Origin: Stutzerimonas stutzeri | Lineage (GTDB): Bacteria; Pseudomonadota; Gammaproteobacteria; Pseudomonadales; Pseudomonadaceae | Assembly (NCBI RefSeq): GCF_002909485.1 | Contig: NZ_PPXG01000007.1 | Span: 62,001 to 126,000, forward strand | Length of the DNA: 64,000 nt | Direction of reading: 5' to 3' | Shown here: piece after piece, positions 38,491-47,213 of the stretch | How positions within the stretch are numbered: the first letter of the stretch is position 1 | How the letters are laid out: every line of letters starts with the position of its first letter | The notes under the pieces: generated by a model | Told to the model about the DNA's origin: nothing | The model's input: only the letters and a program-made list of their open reading frames with translations | Databases searched by the model: none | Program-made: the position numbers and the translations under genes

Positions 38491-39921
38491 CTACTGGGCA
38501 GCTCCACAAAGCTCCGACGCCAGCTGTCCGAGCGTACGCAGCGCTCGTTCGGTCTCATGATTCCAGGGCAGCCCACAATTGAGTCGGATGCAATGGTTGA
38601 ACTGTTCGGTGTTACTGAATATCAGCCCTGGCGCAATGCTGATTCCCTGCTCCAGCGCACGCACGTGCAGATCCTGAGTATTGACCCGTACTGGCAGGCT
38701 GACCCAGAGAATGAAATTTCCTTTCGGCCTCGTCATTTGAGTGCCTTCGGGGAAGTAACGTTGTACCGCCAGCTGAAAGGCACTGAGGTTCTTACGATAC
38801 TCCTGCCGAATAGCACGCAGATGTCGGTCGTAGCCTCCGTTCTCCAGATAGGCTGCAACACCCATCTGGGTAACACTACATGCTGAATGGGTACTGAACG
38901 TCTGCAAACGTTCGATCTCCGGCTGGTGGCGCCCCGCAATGATCCAGCCGATGCGCACGCCAGGCGACAGCGTTTTGGAGAAGCTGGAACAGTAAATGAC
39001 GCGCCCGTCCCGATCATTGGACTTGAGCGCCTTGTACTGGTCCTGATCGAACACCAGCTCCCCGTATATATCGTCCTCAATAATTTGGATATCGAACCGC
39101 GCCGCCAGGTTCAACAGCTGCTTCTGCCGATAATCGGGCATGCTCACGCCCAAGGGATTGCTTAGGCGGGCAGTTAGCACCAGCGCCTTGATCGGCCATT
39201 GCCCCGCGGCCAACTGCAGCGCCTCAAGGCTCATGCCGGTATCAGGATCGCTCGGTATTTCGATGACTTTAAGCCCGAGCAGATCTGCAAGCTGCAGTAG
39301 CCCGTAGTAAGTCGGCGACTCAGCGGCAATCAGATCGCCCGGCTTGGTCAACACGCGCAAGGCCATCTGCAGCGCATCGACACAACCATGGGTGATAACG
39401 ATCTCACCGGGGTCAACCACCACTCCGGCATCGCGCATGCGAATTGCAACCTGACGCCGAAGTGGTTCATAGCCTGGGCTGAACATGTAGCTGAACGCCC
39501 GCGGGCTCTGGAAGCGAGTGACCTTCGCAAGCTGTTGATGCAGGGCCCGAACGGGCAGGTAATCGACATGGGGAACAGCGGCGCCCAAGGGGATCAGCCC
39601 GTCGCGCCGGGACTCACTGAGCACCTGATTGATGATGCTGCTGCGGGTAACCAGCGTCGGTCGTTCAACCTGAGCGATATCCGGTGTAGGCGCGGTAAGC
39701 ACAGGTGTCTGGTGGACATAGAAACCGGACTGCGGCCGTGCGCGGATCATCCCCTGGTCTTCGAGATTGGCATACGCCTGCAACACCGTGGCGTGGCTAA
39801 CGCTAAGCTGCCGGCTCATCTTGCGTACCGAGGGCACGCGCTCACCAGGTCGATATACACCGCGCCGAATATCCTCGGCGAGCTGTTGGGCAATGCGCTG
39901 ATAGAGCAACAGATTGGTCAT
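38491..39921 (-). CDS. MocR-type GntR/aminotransferase-like regulator
   Basis: A 476-residue fusion of an N-terminal GntR winged helix (MTNLLLYQRIAQQLAEDIRRGVYRPGERVPSVRKMSRQLSVSHATV) and a C-terminal fold-type-I aminotransferase domain with the PLP lysine in SSFSKTLSPGVRIGW. The start has AGGAG upstream; an upstream extension of 20 codons is not needed. MocR proteins sense PLP or an amino compound and usually regulate a neighbouring gene. Here no divergent gene is adjacent, so the target is unclear. Confidence 0.9.
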   Translation of the reverse strand: MTNLLLYQRIAQQLAEDIRRGVYRPGERVPSVRKMSRQLSVSHATVLQAYANLEDQGMIRARPQSGFYVHQTPVLTAPTPDIAQVERPTLVTRSSIINQVLSESRRDGLIPLGAAVPHVDYLPVRALHQQLAKVTRFQSPRAFSYMFSPGYEPLRRQVAIRMRDAGVVVDPGEIVITHGCVDALQMALRVLTKPGDLIAAESPTYYGLLQLADLLGLKVIEIPSDPDTGMSLEALQLAAGQWPIKALVLTARLSNPLGVSMPDYRQKQLLNLAARFDIQIIEDDIYGELVFDQDQYKALKSNDRDGRVIYCSSFSKTLSPGVRIGWIIAGRHQPEIERLQTFSTHSACSVTQMGVAAYLENGGYDRHLRAIRQEYRKNLSAFQLAVQRYFPEGTQMTRPKGNFILWVSLPVRVNTQDLHVRALEQGISIAPGLIFSNTEQFNHCIRLNCGLPWNHETERALRTLGQLASELCGAAQ

Positions 39922-40029
39922 CTCGCCGGTCTCCTGCCAACTGAACCGTAACAGTAGCGTACTGACGGAGAAGCCAACCAATACAGTTATGCTGCGTGTC
40001 GCCGAAACAGTCTATTCAAGGTTCCGCAT

Positions 40030-40827
40030 CTAACGGTCAGGCCCGAGATTTCCGTCAGCATCGGAAAACAGGATCTCTACCCGCCGATTCTGAGCGCGAC
40101 CGCGCGCCGAGGCGTTTTCAGCGACAGCGAAGCGCTCGCCGTAGCCGCGCACCTCCACCCGCTCAGCGCCAATACCGAGATTTACCAACAGATCGGCAAC
40201 CGTCTGCGCCCGCGCTCGGGACAGCGCGAGATTTGCCTGCGGATCACCGCGACTATCGCTGTAGCCCTCGATACGCACCTTGCGCTGCGGATTGAGCTGA
40301 AGAAAATGCACGAGCTTGAGCAAGGTACGATTGGCGGAACTGCTGAGGTTGGCGCTGCCAGCGTGAAACAGGACATCGCCCAGCGTCATGACCAAGCCAC
40401 GATCGGTCTCACTCGCGGCCAGGCTCATCATCTGATCCTCCAGCCAGCGGCCCTGCTGCTCGGCGGTCATCAGTCTGGCGTCCTGCAGCATGCGCCGAGC
40501 CCTGTCACGCTCCATCTCCAGACGCGCTACTTGCTCCTGATGCTGCGACAACTCACCCTGTTGCGCGGCAATCTCGCTGTAGCGCCGGCTTAGGTAAGCG
40601 TAATGGCGCGCGTCGGCGCCGCCGCCCCAGTATTCGTTGAAGCGTTCGGCCCGCTGCAGCGTTTCAATGGCCCGCTGCAGATCCTTCGGCGCGCTGCGCT
40701 GAACGGCACTATCGGCCTGGATGCGCTGCAGTGCAGCAGACGCTTCGCCAAGCTCACGCTCGGTTTCAGGCGTGGAGCAGCCGGCCAACAGCAGCCCAAC
40801 CATGGTTATAGCGAATCCGCCTCTCAC
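40030..40827 (-). CDS. OmpA-domain lipoprotein
   Basis: A 265-residue lipoprotein (lipobox LLLAGC, Cys17). A helical N-terminal half of DUF4398 type (SAALQRIQADSAVQRSAPKDLQRAIETLQRAERF; coiled coil at 85-120) precedes a C-terminal OmpA-like peptidoglycan-binding domain (VLFHAGSANLSSSANRTLLKL, VRIEGYSDSRGD, NRRVEILFS). It starts with GTG, with GGGAGAG upstream, and overlaps the previous gene's stop as GTGA. It probably links outer membrane and peptidoglycan. Confidence 0.86.
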   Translation of the reverse strand: MRGGFAITMVGLLLAGCSTPETERELGEASAALQRIQADSAVQRSAPKDLQRAIETLQRAERFNEYWGGGADARHYAYLSRRYSEIAAQQGELSQHQEQVARLEMERDRARRMLQDARLMTAEQQGRWLEDQMMSLAASETDRGLVMTLGDVLFHAGSANLSSSANRTLLKLVHFLQLNPQRKVRIEGYSDSRGDPQANLALSRARAQTVADLLVNLGIGAERVEVRGYGERFAVAENASARGRAQNRRVEILFSDADGNLGPDR

Positions 40828-41174
40828 CGCTGCTCTCCCAACTGTTGTCGCAGGCGCTGAATGCGCAGATTGAGATCATCGATCTGCGCCTGACGCTTAT
40901 CCTTCAGAACCCTGGCCTCGGCCAGACGCGCATCGAGCTCAGCCTGTTCGGCGAGCATGCGGGCCTGACGATTATCGCCGGCATCCAGCGCGGCACGGGC
41001 CTCGCTCAGCTTGCTCTCGGCCAGCAACAACTCCTCGTAAGCTGGTGACGCATCCATAGAACGCGCCTGAGCCACGGCCTGCTCGCTCAGACGCAACTGC
41101 TCTATCGGCGCGGGATCACTGGCACAGCCGCTGGTAACAAGCAGCATCAGTACAGGGACGGGAAGAAATCGCAT
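40824..41174 (-). CDS. DUF4398-type coiled-coil lipoprotein
   Basis: A 116-residue lipoprotein (lipobox VTSGC, Cys17) whose mature part is almost entirely helical with heptad-like repeats (LLLAESKLSEARAALDAGDNRQARMLAEQAELDARLAEARVLKDKRQAQ). It is the first of a two-gene unit, overlapping the OmpA-domain lipoprotein by 4 bp. The two likely work together at the envelope; the biological role is unknown. Confidence 0.8.
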   Translation of the reverse strand: MRFLPVPVLMLLVTSGCASDPAPIEQLRLSEQAVAQARSMDASPAYEELLLAESKLSEARAALDAGDNRQARMLAEQAELDARLAEARVLKDKRQAQIDDLNLRIQRLRQQLGEQR

Positions 41175-41188
41175 CAACACGGAAAATC

Positions 41189-42013
41189 CTACTTTTTCGA
41201 GACGCTTGCTCGCTCTGACTGCTGGTTCTTCCAGACCGTCAGGTTATGCGCCACCAGTTGCTCCGGCACGCCGGCGGCGCGCAATTCTGTCATTTTTCGC
41301 GCTAACTGTCCGCGCAGCCAGGGGTCGTTGCATGCCGAATTATGAGAGATGGCCAGGTGCATATCCCTCGCGACCACCGGCGGATCGAGACGCTGGACCT
41401 TGTCCAACAACCCAAGCGCATCCACTTCAGCAACAGTGCGGTAGCGCTCGCTCAGGAGATAGTCGCCATTACCTGCCACGAGTTTTTGCAACCCCTGTTT
41501 GAAGCCGGTGACCTGCTGCAACTGGAGATTGGCCTTGGCAAAGGCGTCGAACTCACTACCGAAACGGCTGGCGGAGACGATCATGCCGCGCTGACCGCGC
41601 AGATCTTCGCGGCTGGAATAGAAAAAACCTGGCTCGTTGCGCACCCAGGCCACCGTCTGCAATTGCAAGATGGCCGGATGCACAAAATCCAGTTCTTCGA
41701 GCCGCTGCACCGTCAGAGTTGCATCAGCAAGTACGTCGACCCGACCACTGCGAACTTCCTCGATCGCCTTGGACCGATCGCCCGTGTAGAGCAGATCCAG
41801 CTTCAGATCGAGTGAATCGGCAATCTGGGCAAGCAGATCGGCATTGGCACCGACAAGACGCTTGGGGTTCTGCGGATCACGCCACAGAAACGGGGGGTTA
41901 TCCGACGCACCAGTGGCGACTAGGCGATCGCATTTTCCCGCCGCCATTGCGGTGAATGGCGTGGCCAACACCAGCGCAATCAACGCCGACCTTAACGGAA
42001 AAGCAAAACGCAT
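41189..42013 (-). CDS. Periplasmic solute-binding protein, family 3 (orphan)
   Basis: A 274-residue SBP_bac_3-type protein with signal peptide (cleavage after TAMAAG). Motifs are ATGASDNPPFLWRDP near the N-terminus, ADLLAQIADSL, GRVDVLADATLTVQRLEELDFVHP and GNGDYLLSERYR. Such domains bind amino acids or related small molecules. No ABC permease or ATPase genes lie nearby, so it may act as a sensor-type receptor or serve a distant transporter. It lies 15 bp upstream of the lipoprotein pair and may share their transcript. Confidence 0.8.
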   Translation of the reverse strand: MRFAFPLRSALIALVLATPFTAMAAGKCDRLVATGASDNPPFLWRDPQNPKRLVGANADLLAQIADSLDLKLDLLYTGDRSKAIEEVRSGRVDVLADATLTVQRLEELDFVHPAILQLQTVAWVRNEPGFFYSSREDLRGQRGMIVSASRFGSEFDAFAKANLQLQQVTGFKQGLQKLVAGNGDYLLSERYRTVAEVDALGLLDKVQRLDPPVVARDMHLAISHNSACNDPWLRGQLARKMTELRAAGVPEQLVAHNLTVWKNQQSERASVSKK

Positions 42014-42098
42014 GAATATCCCCTTTATTGCGCCACGGTGAAGAAATGCCGATTCTGGCCCACCGATCTTACACCGGCGACCCTAACGGTCGCCCATG

Positions 42099-42123
42099 AA
42101 AAAACCCGCTACATGAGCGGGTT
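42099..42123 (-). terminator. Rho-independent terminator of etfBA
   Basis: On the minus strand AACCCGCT-CATGT-AGCGGGTT is followed by TTTTTC. The 8-bp perfect stem lies 20 bp past the etfA stop. Confidence 0.9.
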
Positions 42124-42142
42124 CCTTCAACAGCAGACGACC

Positions 42143-43072
42143 TCAGACGAGCTTTTCAAGCTCCGGCACGATCTCGAACAGATCGCCTACCAGGCCGTAA
42201 TCGGCAACCTGGAAGATCGGCGCTTCCTCGTCCTTGTTGATCGCGACGATCACCTTGGAGTCCTTCATGCCCGCCAGATGCTGGATGGCACCGGAGATAC
42301 CGACGGCGATGTACAGCTGCGGCGCTACGATCTTGCCGGTCTGGCCGACCTGCATGTCGTTCGGCACAAAGCCGGCATCGACTGCGGCACGGGACGCGCC
42401 CACTGCCGCGCCGAGCTTGTCGGCCAGCGAGTACAGATGCTTGAAGTTGTCACCGTTCTGCATGCCACGGCCGCCGGAAACGACGATCTTGGCAGCGGTC
42501 AGCTCAGGGCGATCCGACTTGGCCAGCTCTTCGCCAACGAAGGCGGATTTGCCGGCATCACCGGTACCGGAGATCTGCTCGACCGCAGCCGAACCGCCGG
42601 TACCATTAACAGCATCGAAGCCGGTGGCGCGTACGGTGATGACCTTGATCGCGGCGCTGGACTGCACGGTAGCGATGGCGTTACCAGCGTAGATCGGGCG
42701 CTTGAAGGTATCAGGGCTTTCGACAGCGATGATCTCGGAGATCTGGTCGACGTCCAACTGGGCGGCAACGCGCGGCAGGAAGTTCTTGCCATTGGTGGTG
42801 GCAGCCGCCAGCACGTGGCTGTAGTTCTTCGCCAGGTCAGCGATCAGCGGCGCGACGTTTTCCGGCAACTGATTGGCGTAAGCCGCATCGTCGGCGACCA
42901 GTACCTTGGCCACGCCTTCGATCTGCGCGGCTGCTTCGCCGATGGCACCACAGCCGCTGCCGGCTACCAGCACGTGGATGTCGCCACCGATAGCTTTCGC
43001 CGCGGCGACGGTGTTCAGGGTAGCTGCCGCGAGGACGGCATTGTTGTGTTCAGCGATAACCAGGATAGTCAT
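42143..43072 (-). CDS. etfA: Electron transfer flavoprotein alpha subunit
   Basis: A 309-residue ETF alpha chain. The C-terminal FAD-binding domain shows [65 protein letters not shown] and [21 protein letters not shown]. With EtfB it carries electrons from acyl-CoA and other dehydrogenases to ETF-quinone oxidoreductase, whose gene is divergent nearby. It starts directly after etfB. Confidence 0.97.
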   Translation of the reverse strand: MTILVIAEHNNAVLAAATLNTVAAAKAIGGDIHVLVAGSGCGAIGEAAAQIEGVAKVLVADDAAYANQLPENVAPLIADLAKNYSHVLAAATTNGKNFLPRVAAQLDVDQISEIIAVESPDTFKRPIYAGNAIATVQSSAAIKVITVRATGFDAVNGTGGSAAVEQISGTGDAGKSAFVGEELAKSDRPELTAAKIVVSGGRGMQNGDNFKHLYSLADKLGAAVGASRAAVDAGFVPNDMQVGQTGKIVAPQLYIAVGISGAIQHLAGMKDSKVIVAINKDEEAPIFQVADYGLVGDLFEIVPELEKLV

Positions 43073-43822
43073 TTAGATTACCTTCGCCTCGTTCTTCAGT
43101 TTCTCGACCAGTTCAGCCACGGACTTGACCTTGATACCGGCGCTACGGGCTGCCGGCGCTTCGACTTTCAGGGTCTTTACGGTAGAAGTGGTGGTAACGC
43201 CCAGTGCATCGGGAGTCAGCACTTCCAGCGGCTTCTTCTTGGCCTTCATGATGTTCGGCAACGACGCATAGCGCGGCTCGTTCAGACGCAGGTCTGTGGT
43301 GACGATCGCCGGCAGGCTCAGCGCAACAGTCTGCAGGCCGCCATCGATTTCGCGGGTCACGTTGACTTTGTCGCCAGTCACTTCCACCTTGGAGGCGAAG
43401 GTGCCCTGGGCGTAACCAGTCAATGCGCCGAGCATTTGCCCGGTCTGATTGTTATCGCTGTCGATGGCCTGCTTGCCGAGGATGACCAACTGCGGCTGCT
43501 CCTTGTCGACCACGGCCTTCAGAAGCTTGGCGACGGCCAGGGAGTTAAGCTCATCAGTGGACTCGACCAGCACGGCGCGATCGGCGCCCAGCGCCAGCGC
43601 GGTGCGCAGCTGCTCCTGGGCAGCGGTCGGGCCGATGGAGACGACAACGATTTCGCTCGCCACGCCCTTCTCTTTCAGGCGAACAGCTTCTTCCACGGCA
43701 ATTTCGCAGAAGGGATTCATCGACATCTTGACGTTGGCGAGGTCAACGCCTGAGTTGTCCGCCTTGACGCGAACCTTGACGTTGTAATCGACCACTCGTT
43801 TGACAGCTACAAGAACCTTCAT
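43073..43822 (-). CDS. etfB: Electron transfer flavoprotein beta subunit
   Basis: A 249-residue ETF beta chain with [20 protein letters not shown] at the N-terminus, [28 protein letters not shown], and the AMP-binding/recognition loop region [24 protein letters not shown]. It is the first gene of etfBA; the promoter region is shared with divergent etfQO. Confidence 0.97.
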   Translation of the reverse strand: MKVLVAVKRVVDYNVKVRVKADNSGVDLANVKMSMNPFCEIAVEEAVRLKEKGVASEIVVVSIGPTAAQEQLRTALALGADRAVLVESTDELNSLAVAKLLKAVVDKEQPQLVILGKQAIDSDNNQTGQMLGALTGYAQGTFASKVEVTGDKVNVTREIDGGLQTVALSLPAIVTTDLRLNEPRYASLPNIMKAKKKPLEVLTPDALGVTTTSTVKTLKVEAPAARSAGIKVKSVAELVEKLKNEAKVI

Positions 43823-44024
43823 GGATTCCTCGTTACTCTCCGGTGAATAGAATTCCGCCGAGGCGAACCGAGCCTTGCTCGTGGCTTGGGTTTCATAGCC
43901 GCTGCCCTGTTCGGCGAGTGCAAACCGTCCGTATCTTGACCGCAGGCCGCGGACGGGGTCAACAACGCATATGACCCGTCATAACGGCGCGGTTCGGCCG
44001 ATTCTAACAGGCTTCCAGAAAATT

Positions 44025-44039
44025 CAAACAAACGTTTGT
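44025..44039. promoter_or_regulatory. PsrA-type palindromic operator
   Basis: CAAAC-AAAC-GTTTG fits the reported PsrA motif (G/C)AAAC-N2-4-GTTT(G/C), recalled from literature on Pseudomonas. It also contains a perfect 12-bp palindrome ACAAACGTTTGT (44028-44039). PsrA is a TetR-type repressor released by long-chain fatty acids, and ETF genes serve fatty acid oxidation, so the assignment is sensible but rests on motif and logic only. Confidence 0.68.
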
Positions 44040-44040
44040 A

Positions 44041-44069
44041 TTGGACCGATTCGAGCGTCTATATATAAT
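44041..44069 (+). promoter_or_regulatory. Sigma-70 promoter of etfQO
   Basis: TTGGAC (44041-44046), 17-bp spacer, TATAAT (44064-44069): five of six and six of six consensus bases. The transcription start would be near 44076, giving a 5' leader of about 76 bases before the etfQO ATG. Confidence 0.82.
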
Positions 44070-44151
44070 GCGCCGGCCCGGCTCGGTCAGGGACCGATCA
44101 CAGCCCTCCATCACTTATATAACAACCAAGCCCTGAGTAGGAGAAAGCCCA

Positions 44152-45807
44152 ATGGAACGCGAATACATGGAATTCGACGTTGTCATCGTCGGCGCCGGCC
44201 CTGCAGGCCTATCCGCAGCCTGCCGACTGAAGCAGAGAGCCGCCGACGCTGGTCAGGAAATCAGTGTATGCGTCGTTGAGAAAGGCTCCGAAGTAGGTGC
44301 CCACATTCTATCCGGCGCAGTTTTCGAGCCGCGCGCGCTCAACGAATTGTTCCCCGACTGGAAGGAGCTCGGCGCCCCACTCAACACGCCGGTCAAGCGT
44401 GACGACATCTACCTGCTCAAGAGCGCCGATGCCGCCTCCAAGCTGCCCAATGCCTTGGTCCCCAAGACCATGCACAACGAAGGCAACTACATCATTTCTC
44501 TGGGTAATCTGTGCCGCTGGCTCGCCCAGCAGGCCGAGAACCTGGGTGTCGAGATCTACCCGGGATTCGCCGCCCAGGAAGCGCTGATCGACGAGAACGG
44601 TATCGTCCGCGGCATCCTGACCGGCGACCTCGGTGTCGACCGCGAAGGCAATCCGAAGGAAGGCATGTACACGCCGGGCATGGAATTGCGCGCCAAGTAC
44701 ACCCTGTTTGCCGAAGGCTGCCGCGGCCACATCGGCAAGCAGCTGATCAACCGTTTCCAGCTCAATGCCAATGTCGACCCGCAGCACTACGCCATCGGCA
44801 TCAAGGAACTGTGGGACATCGATCCGGCCAAGCATGAGCAGGGCCTGGTCGTACACACCGCCGGCTGGCCGCTGAACGACGAGAACACCGGCGGTTCGTT
44901 CCTCTATCACCTGGAGAACAATCAGGTGGTCGTTGGCCTTATCGTTGACCTGTCCTATAGCAACCCGTACCTGTCGCCGTTCGACGAATTCCAGCGCTAC
45001 AAGCATCACCCGGTAGTGAAGCAGTACCTGGAAGGCGGCAAGCGCGTTTCCTACGGTGCGCGAGCCATCGCCAAAGGCGGCATCAACTGTCTGCCGAAAA
45101 TGGTATTCAACGGCGGTGCACTGATCGGTTGCGACGCCGGAACACTGAATTTCGCGAAAATCAAGGGCAGCCACACTGCAATGAAGTCCGGCATGCTGGC
45201 TGCCGAAGCCGCGGCCGATGCGCTGCTGGCCGGGCGTGAAGGCGGCGACGAACTGAGCGCTTACGAAGAAGGCTTCAAGTCCAGCTGGCTGTACGACGAG
45301 CTTTACAAGAGCCGCAACTTCGGCGCAGCCATTCACAAGTGGGGAACCATCAAAGGCGGCGCCTTTAACTTCATCGACCAGAACATCTTCGGCGGCAAGA
45401 TTCCGTTCACGCTGCACGACACCAAACCGGACTATGCCTGCCTCAAGACAGCCGCCGAGTCGAAGAAGATCGAGTACCCCAAGCCGGACGGCAAGCTGAG
45501 CTTCGACAAACTCTCCTCGGTATTCCTCTCCAACACCAACCACGAGGAAGAGCAGCCGGTTCACCTGAAGCTGGCTGATCCGAGCATTCCGATCGAGAAG
45601 AACCTACCGATGTACGACGAGCCGGCACAGCGTTACTGCCCGGCTGGCGTCTACGAAGTCGTGAGCAACGACGATGGCAGCAAGCGCTTCCAGATCAACG
45701 CGCAGAACTGCGTGCACTGTAAGACCTGCGACATCAAGGACCCGGCGCAGAACATCACCTGGGTGGCGCCCGAAGGTACCGGCGGGCCGAACTACCCCAA
45801 CATGTAA
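44152..45807 (+). CDS. etfQO: Electron transfer flavoprotein-ubiquinone oxidoreductase
   Basis: A 551-residue membrane-associated flavo-iron-sulfur enzyme passing electrons from ETF to ubiquinone. The FAD motif DVVIVGAGPAGLSAACRL is at the N-terminus. The ubiquinone/FAD middle region is complete (GGINCLPKMVFNGGALIGCDAGTLNFAKIKG). The C-terminal 4Fe-4S ligands are in RYCPAGVYEV and NCVHCKTCDIKDP, with the typical end WVAPEGTGGPNYPNM. AGGAG lies before the ATG. Confidence 0.97.
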   Translation: MEREYMEFDVVIVGAGPAGLSAACRLKQRAADAGQEISVCVVEKGSEVGAHILSGAVFEPRALNELFPDWKELGAPLNTPVKRDDIYLLKSADAASKLPNALVPKTMHNEGNYIISLGNLCRWLAQQAENLGVEIYPGFAAQEALIDENGIVRGILTGDLGVDREGNPKEGMYTPGMELRAKYTLFAEGCRGHIGKQLINRFQLNANVDPQHYAIGIKELWDIDPAKHEQGLVVHTAGWPLNDENTGGSFLYHLENNQVVVGLIVDLSYSNPYLSPFDEFQRYKHHPVVKQYLEGGKRVSYGARAIAKGGINCLPKMVFNGGALIGCDAGTLNFAKIKGSHTAMKSGMLAAEAAADALLAGREGGDELSAYEEGFKSSWLYDELYKSRNFGAAIHKWGTIKGGAFNFIDQNIFGGKIPFTLHDTKPDYACLKTAAESKKIEYPKPDGKLSFDKLSSVFLSNTNHEEEQPVHLKLADPSIPIEKNLPMYDEPAQRYCPAGVYEVVSNDDGSKRFQINAQNCVHCKTCDIKDPAQNITWVAPEGTGGPNYPNM

Positions 45808-45814
45808 GACCAAC

Positions 45815-45841
45815 AAAAAAGGCTCCCTCGGGAGCCTTTTT
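45815..45841 (+). terminator. Rho-independent terminator after etfQO
   Basis: AGGCTCCC-TC-GGGAGCCT followed by TTTTTC, and preceded by an A-run. It is a strong hairpin that can work in both directions and separates etfQO from the convergent DUF1285 gene. Confidence 0.92.
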
Positions 45842-45870
45842 CAATCATGCCGAGATGAAACCGTCGAAGC

Positions 45871-46440
45871 CTATTCGGCACGACCTATAGGGAAGAACAC
45901 ACCACCACTCCAAACACCCAGCCAACTCTGGCCGTTTACCTCGCCAGGCACCGCCAGTTCCACAAGCTCATAGAATACATTGCGGTGGATCAGCGCTTCG
46001 AGGTTGGCGCGCACATGAACATACGGCGCCGGCTCCTGGGTCTGTGGATCGGTGACCACCCGCAACGGGTGCTCTTCGCCCGCCTCGACCTCATCCTCAA
46101 CGTTGGTGATGAAGCGCAGGAGCTGTGCTTCACCCTGCCCGCTCACCTCCACGCGAACTGCAACGAAGGGCGCGTCCTCGACTTGTATGCCAACCTTCTC
46201 GACCGGCGTCACCAGAAAGTAATCCTCGCCATCGCGACGAATTACCGTGGAGAACAAGCGCACCATCGCCGTCCGCGTGATCGGCGATCCCTGATAATGC
46301 CAGGTGCCATCGCGTGCAATGCGCATGTCCAGATCCCCGCAGAATGGGGGGTTCCACAGATGCACCGGTGGTAAGCCCTTCTTCGTTTCGCCGGCTGAAA
46401 GCTGCGCCAGCAGGTCTCCAGCCTTGCCTGTATCGGTCAT
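45871..46440 (-). CDS. DUF1285 family protein
   Basis: A 189-residue cytosolic protein starting [10 protein letters not shown] (AGGAGGACCGA before the ATG; an upstream extension is rejected). It has the DUF1285 features [33 protein letters not shown] and [24 protein letters not shown] conserved gene found beside etf genes in Pseudomonas; function unknown. Confidence 0.88.
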   Translation of the reverse strand: MTDTGKAGDLLAQLSAGETKKGLPPVHLWNPPFCGDLDMRIARDGTWHYQGSPITRTAMVRLFSTVIRRDGEDYFLVTPVEKVGIQVEDAPFVAVRVEVSGQGEAQLLRFITNVEDEVEAGEEHPLRVVTDPQTQEPAPYVHVRANLEALIHRNVFYELVELAVPGEVNGQSWLGVWSGGVFFPIGRAE

Positions 46441-46494
46441 TCGGTCCTCCTCAGATGGCAGCGTTACTCGCCTGCCCCGATACTGCCACATCGA

Positions 46495-47106
46495 TCAGCG
46501 CGGCAGGCCCAACAACCGACGAGCATAGTCCTGCAATGGCGGGCGCAAGAGCTGCTCCGGCTTGGCGTCGTAGATACCGAGCACCCCGCCGCGATTACGA
46601 ATGCGAGCCGTATCGACCAAATAACGCGTCCCCGTTTCAACCAGCATCAGCTGCACCACACCGGTATCCACCCCAAGCCGGTCCAGCGCGCGCTGATCGT
46701 TCAGCTCGTCAAAACTACCGATACGGTCATCCGCCGCCGCAAAACGCAGATACAACAGATAGTGGGCCCCAATCGCAGAAGCCTCGCCCATGGCCTCCTC
46801 CAGCCCAAGCGGATCTCGAGCGCGACGAACCATGGGGAAGTACTCGACAAAACCGTTGAAGGCCTCTTCAGCCACGACGTTCGGCCGTGGGTACACATCG
46901 CCGGGCGGTACGAAATGGCCCTGCGCGATGTAAATAAAAGAGTCCGGCTGAAGACGCCAGGAGCTGGTGCGGCGGGTTTCGCTATGATCGAGAACGCCGG
47001 CGTCGCGAAGGTGATAGCGAGTACCCTCGGCCATGTCGCTGACTTTCATGCATCCGGCCAGCATGAGTACTGCCAGCAAGGACGGCATTCCTAACAGAAA
47101 ACGCAT
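46495..47106 (-). CDS. DUF4823 lipoprotein
   Basis: A 203-residue lipoprotein with lipobox VLMLAGC (Cys19), starting MRFLLGMPS with GGAGGTGAG upstream. The mature domain (DMAEGTRYHLRDAGVLDHSETRR ... ETGTRYLVDTARIRNRGG) matches DUF4823, related in fold to periplasmic TolB-like beta domains; this last link is tentative. It is 54 bp upstream of DUF1285 in the same direction. Confidence 0.82.
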   Translation of the reverse strand: MRFLLGMPSLLAVLMLAGCMKVSDMAEGTRYHLRDAGVLDHSETRRTSSWRLQPDSFIYIAQGHFVPPGDVYPRPNVVAEEAFNGFVEYFPMVRRARDPLGLEEAMGEASAIGAHYLLYLRFAAADDRIGSFDELNDQRALDRLGVDTGVVQLMLVETGTRYLVDTARIRNRGGVLGIYDAKPEQLLRPPLQDYARRLLGLPR

Positions 47107-47213
47107 GGAACTCACCTCCAGGGGCCGGCGACGAAAAACCGGCGACCCGATAGGCAATGCAGCATCCACGCCACATCGAGCTTTCTGCCCATCGCCGAGC
47201 TCGAATTGGCGGG

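Larger units (their letters stand above)
43823..44151. promoter_or_regulatory. Divergent etfBA/etfQO control region
   Basis: A 329-bp non-coding stretch between divergent genes. It contains a palindromic operator (44025-44039), a consensus sigma-70 promoter reading right, and a plausible promoter reading left with -10 TAGAAT (44001-44006) and -35 TTGAAT/TTTGAA (44022-44028) at 15-16 bp spacing. The operator overlaps the left -35 and abuts the right -35, so one repressor could shut off both directions. About 180 bp nearer etfB shows nothing specific. Confidence 0.7.

Noticed and set aside
42038..43753. A 571-codon open frame on the plus strand opposite etfA/etfB
   Set aside because: It is antisense to two clear, conserved genes and its translation is low-complexity His/Asp/Gly/Gln-rich, as expected from GC-rich shadow frames.
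44308..45564. A 418-codon open frame on the minus strand opposite etfQO
   Set aside because: Antisense shadow of the complete etfQO gene; no ribosome site or recognisable domain.
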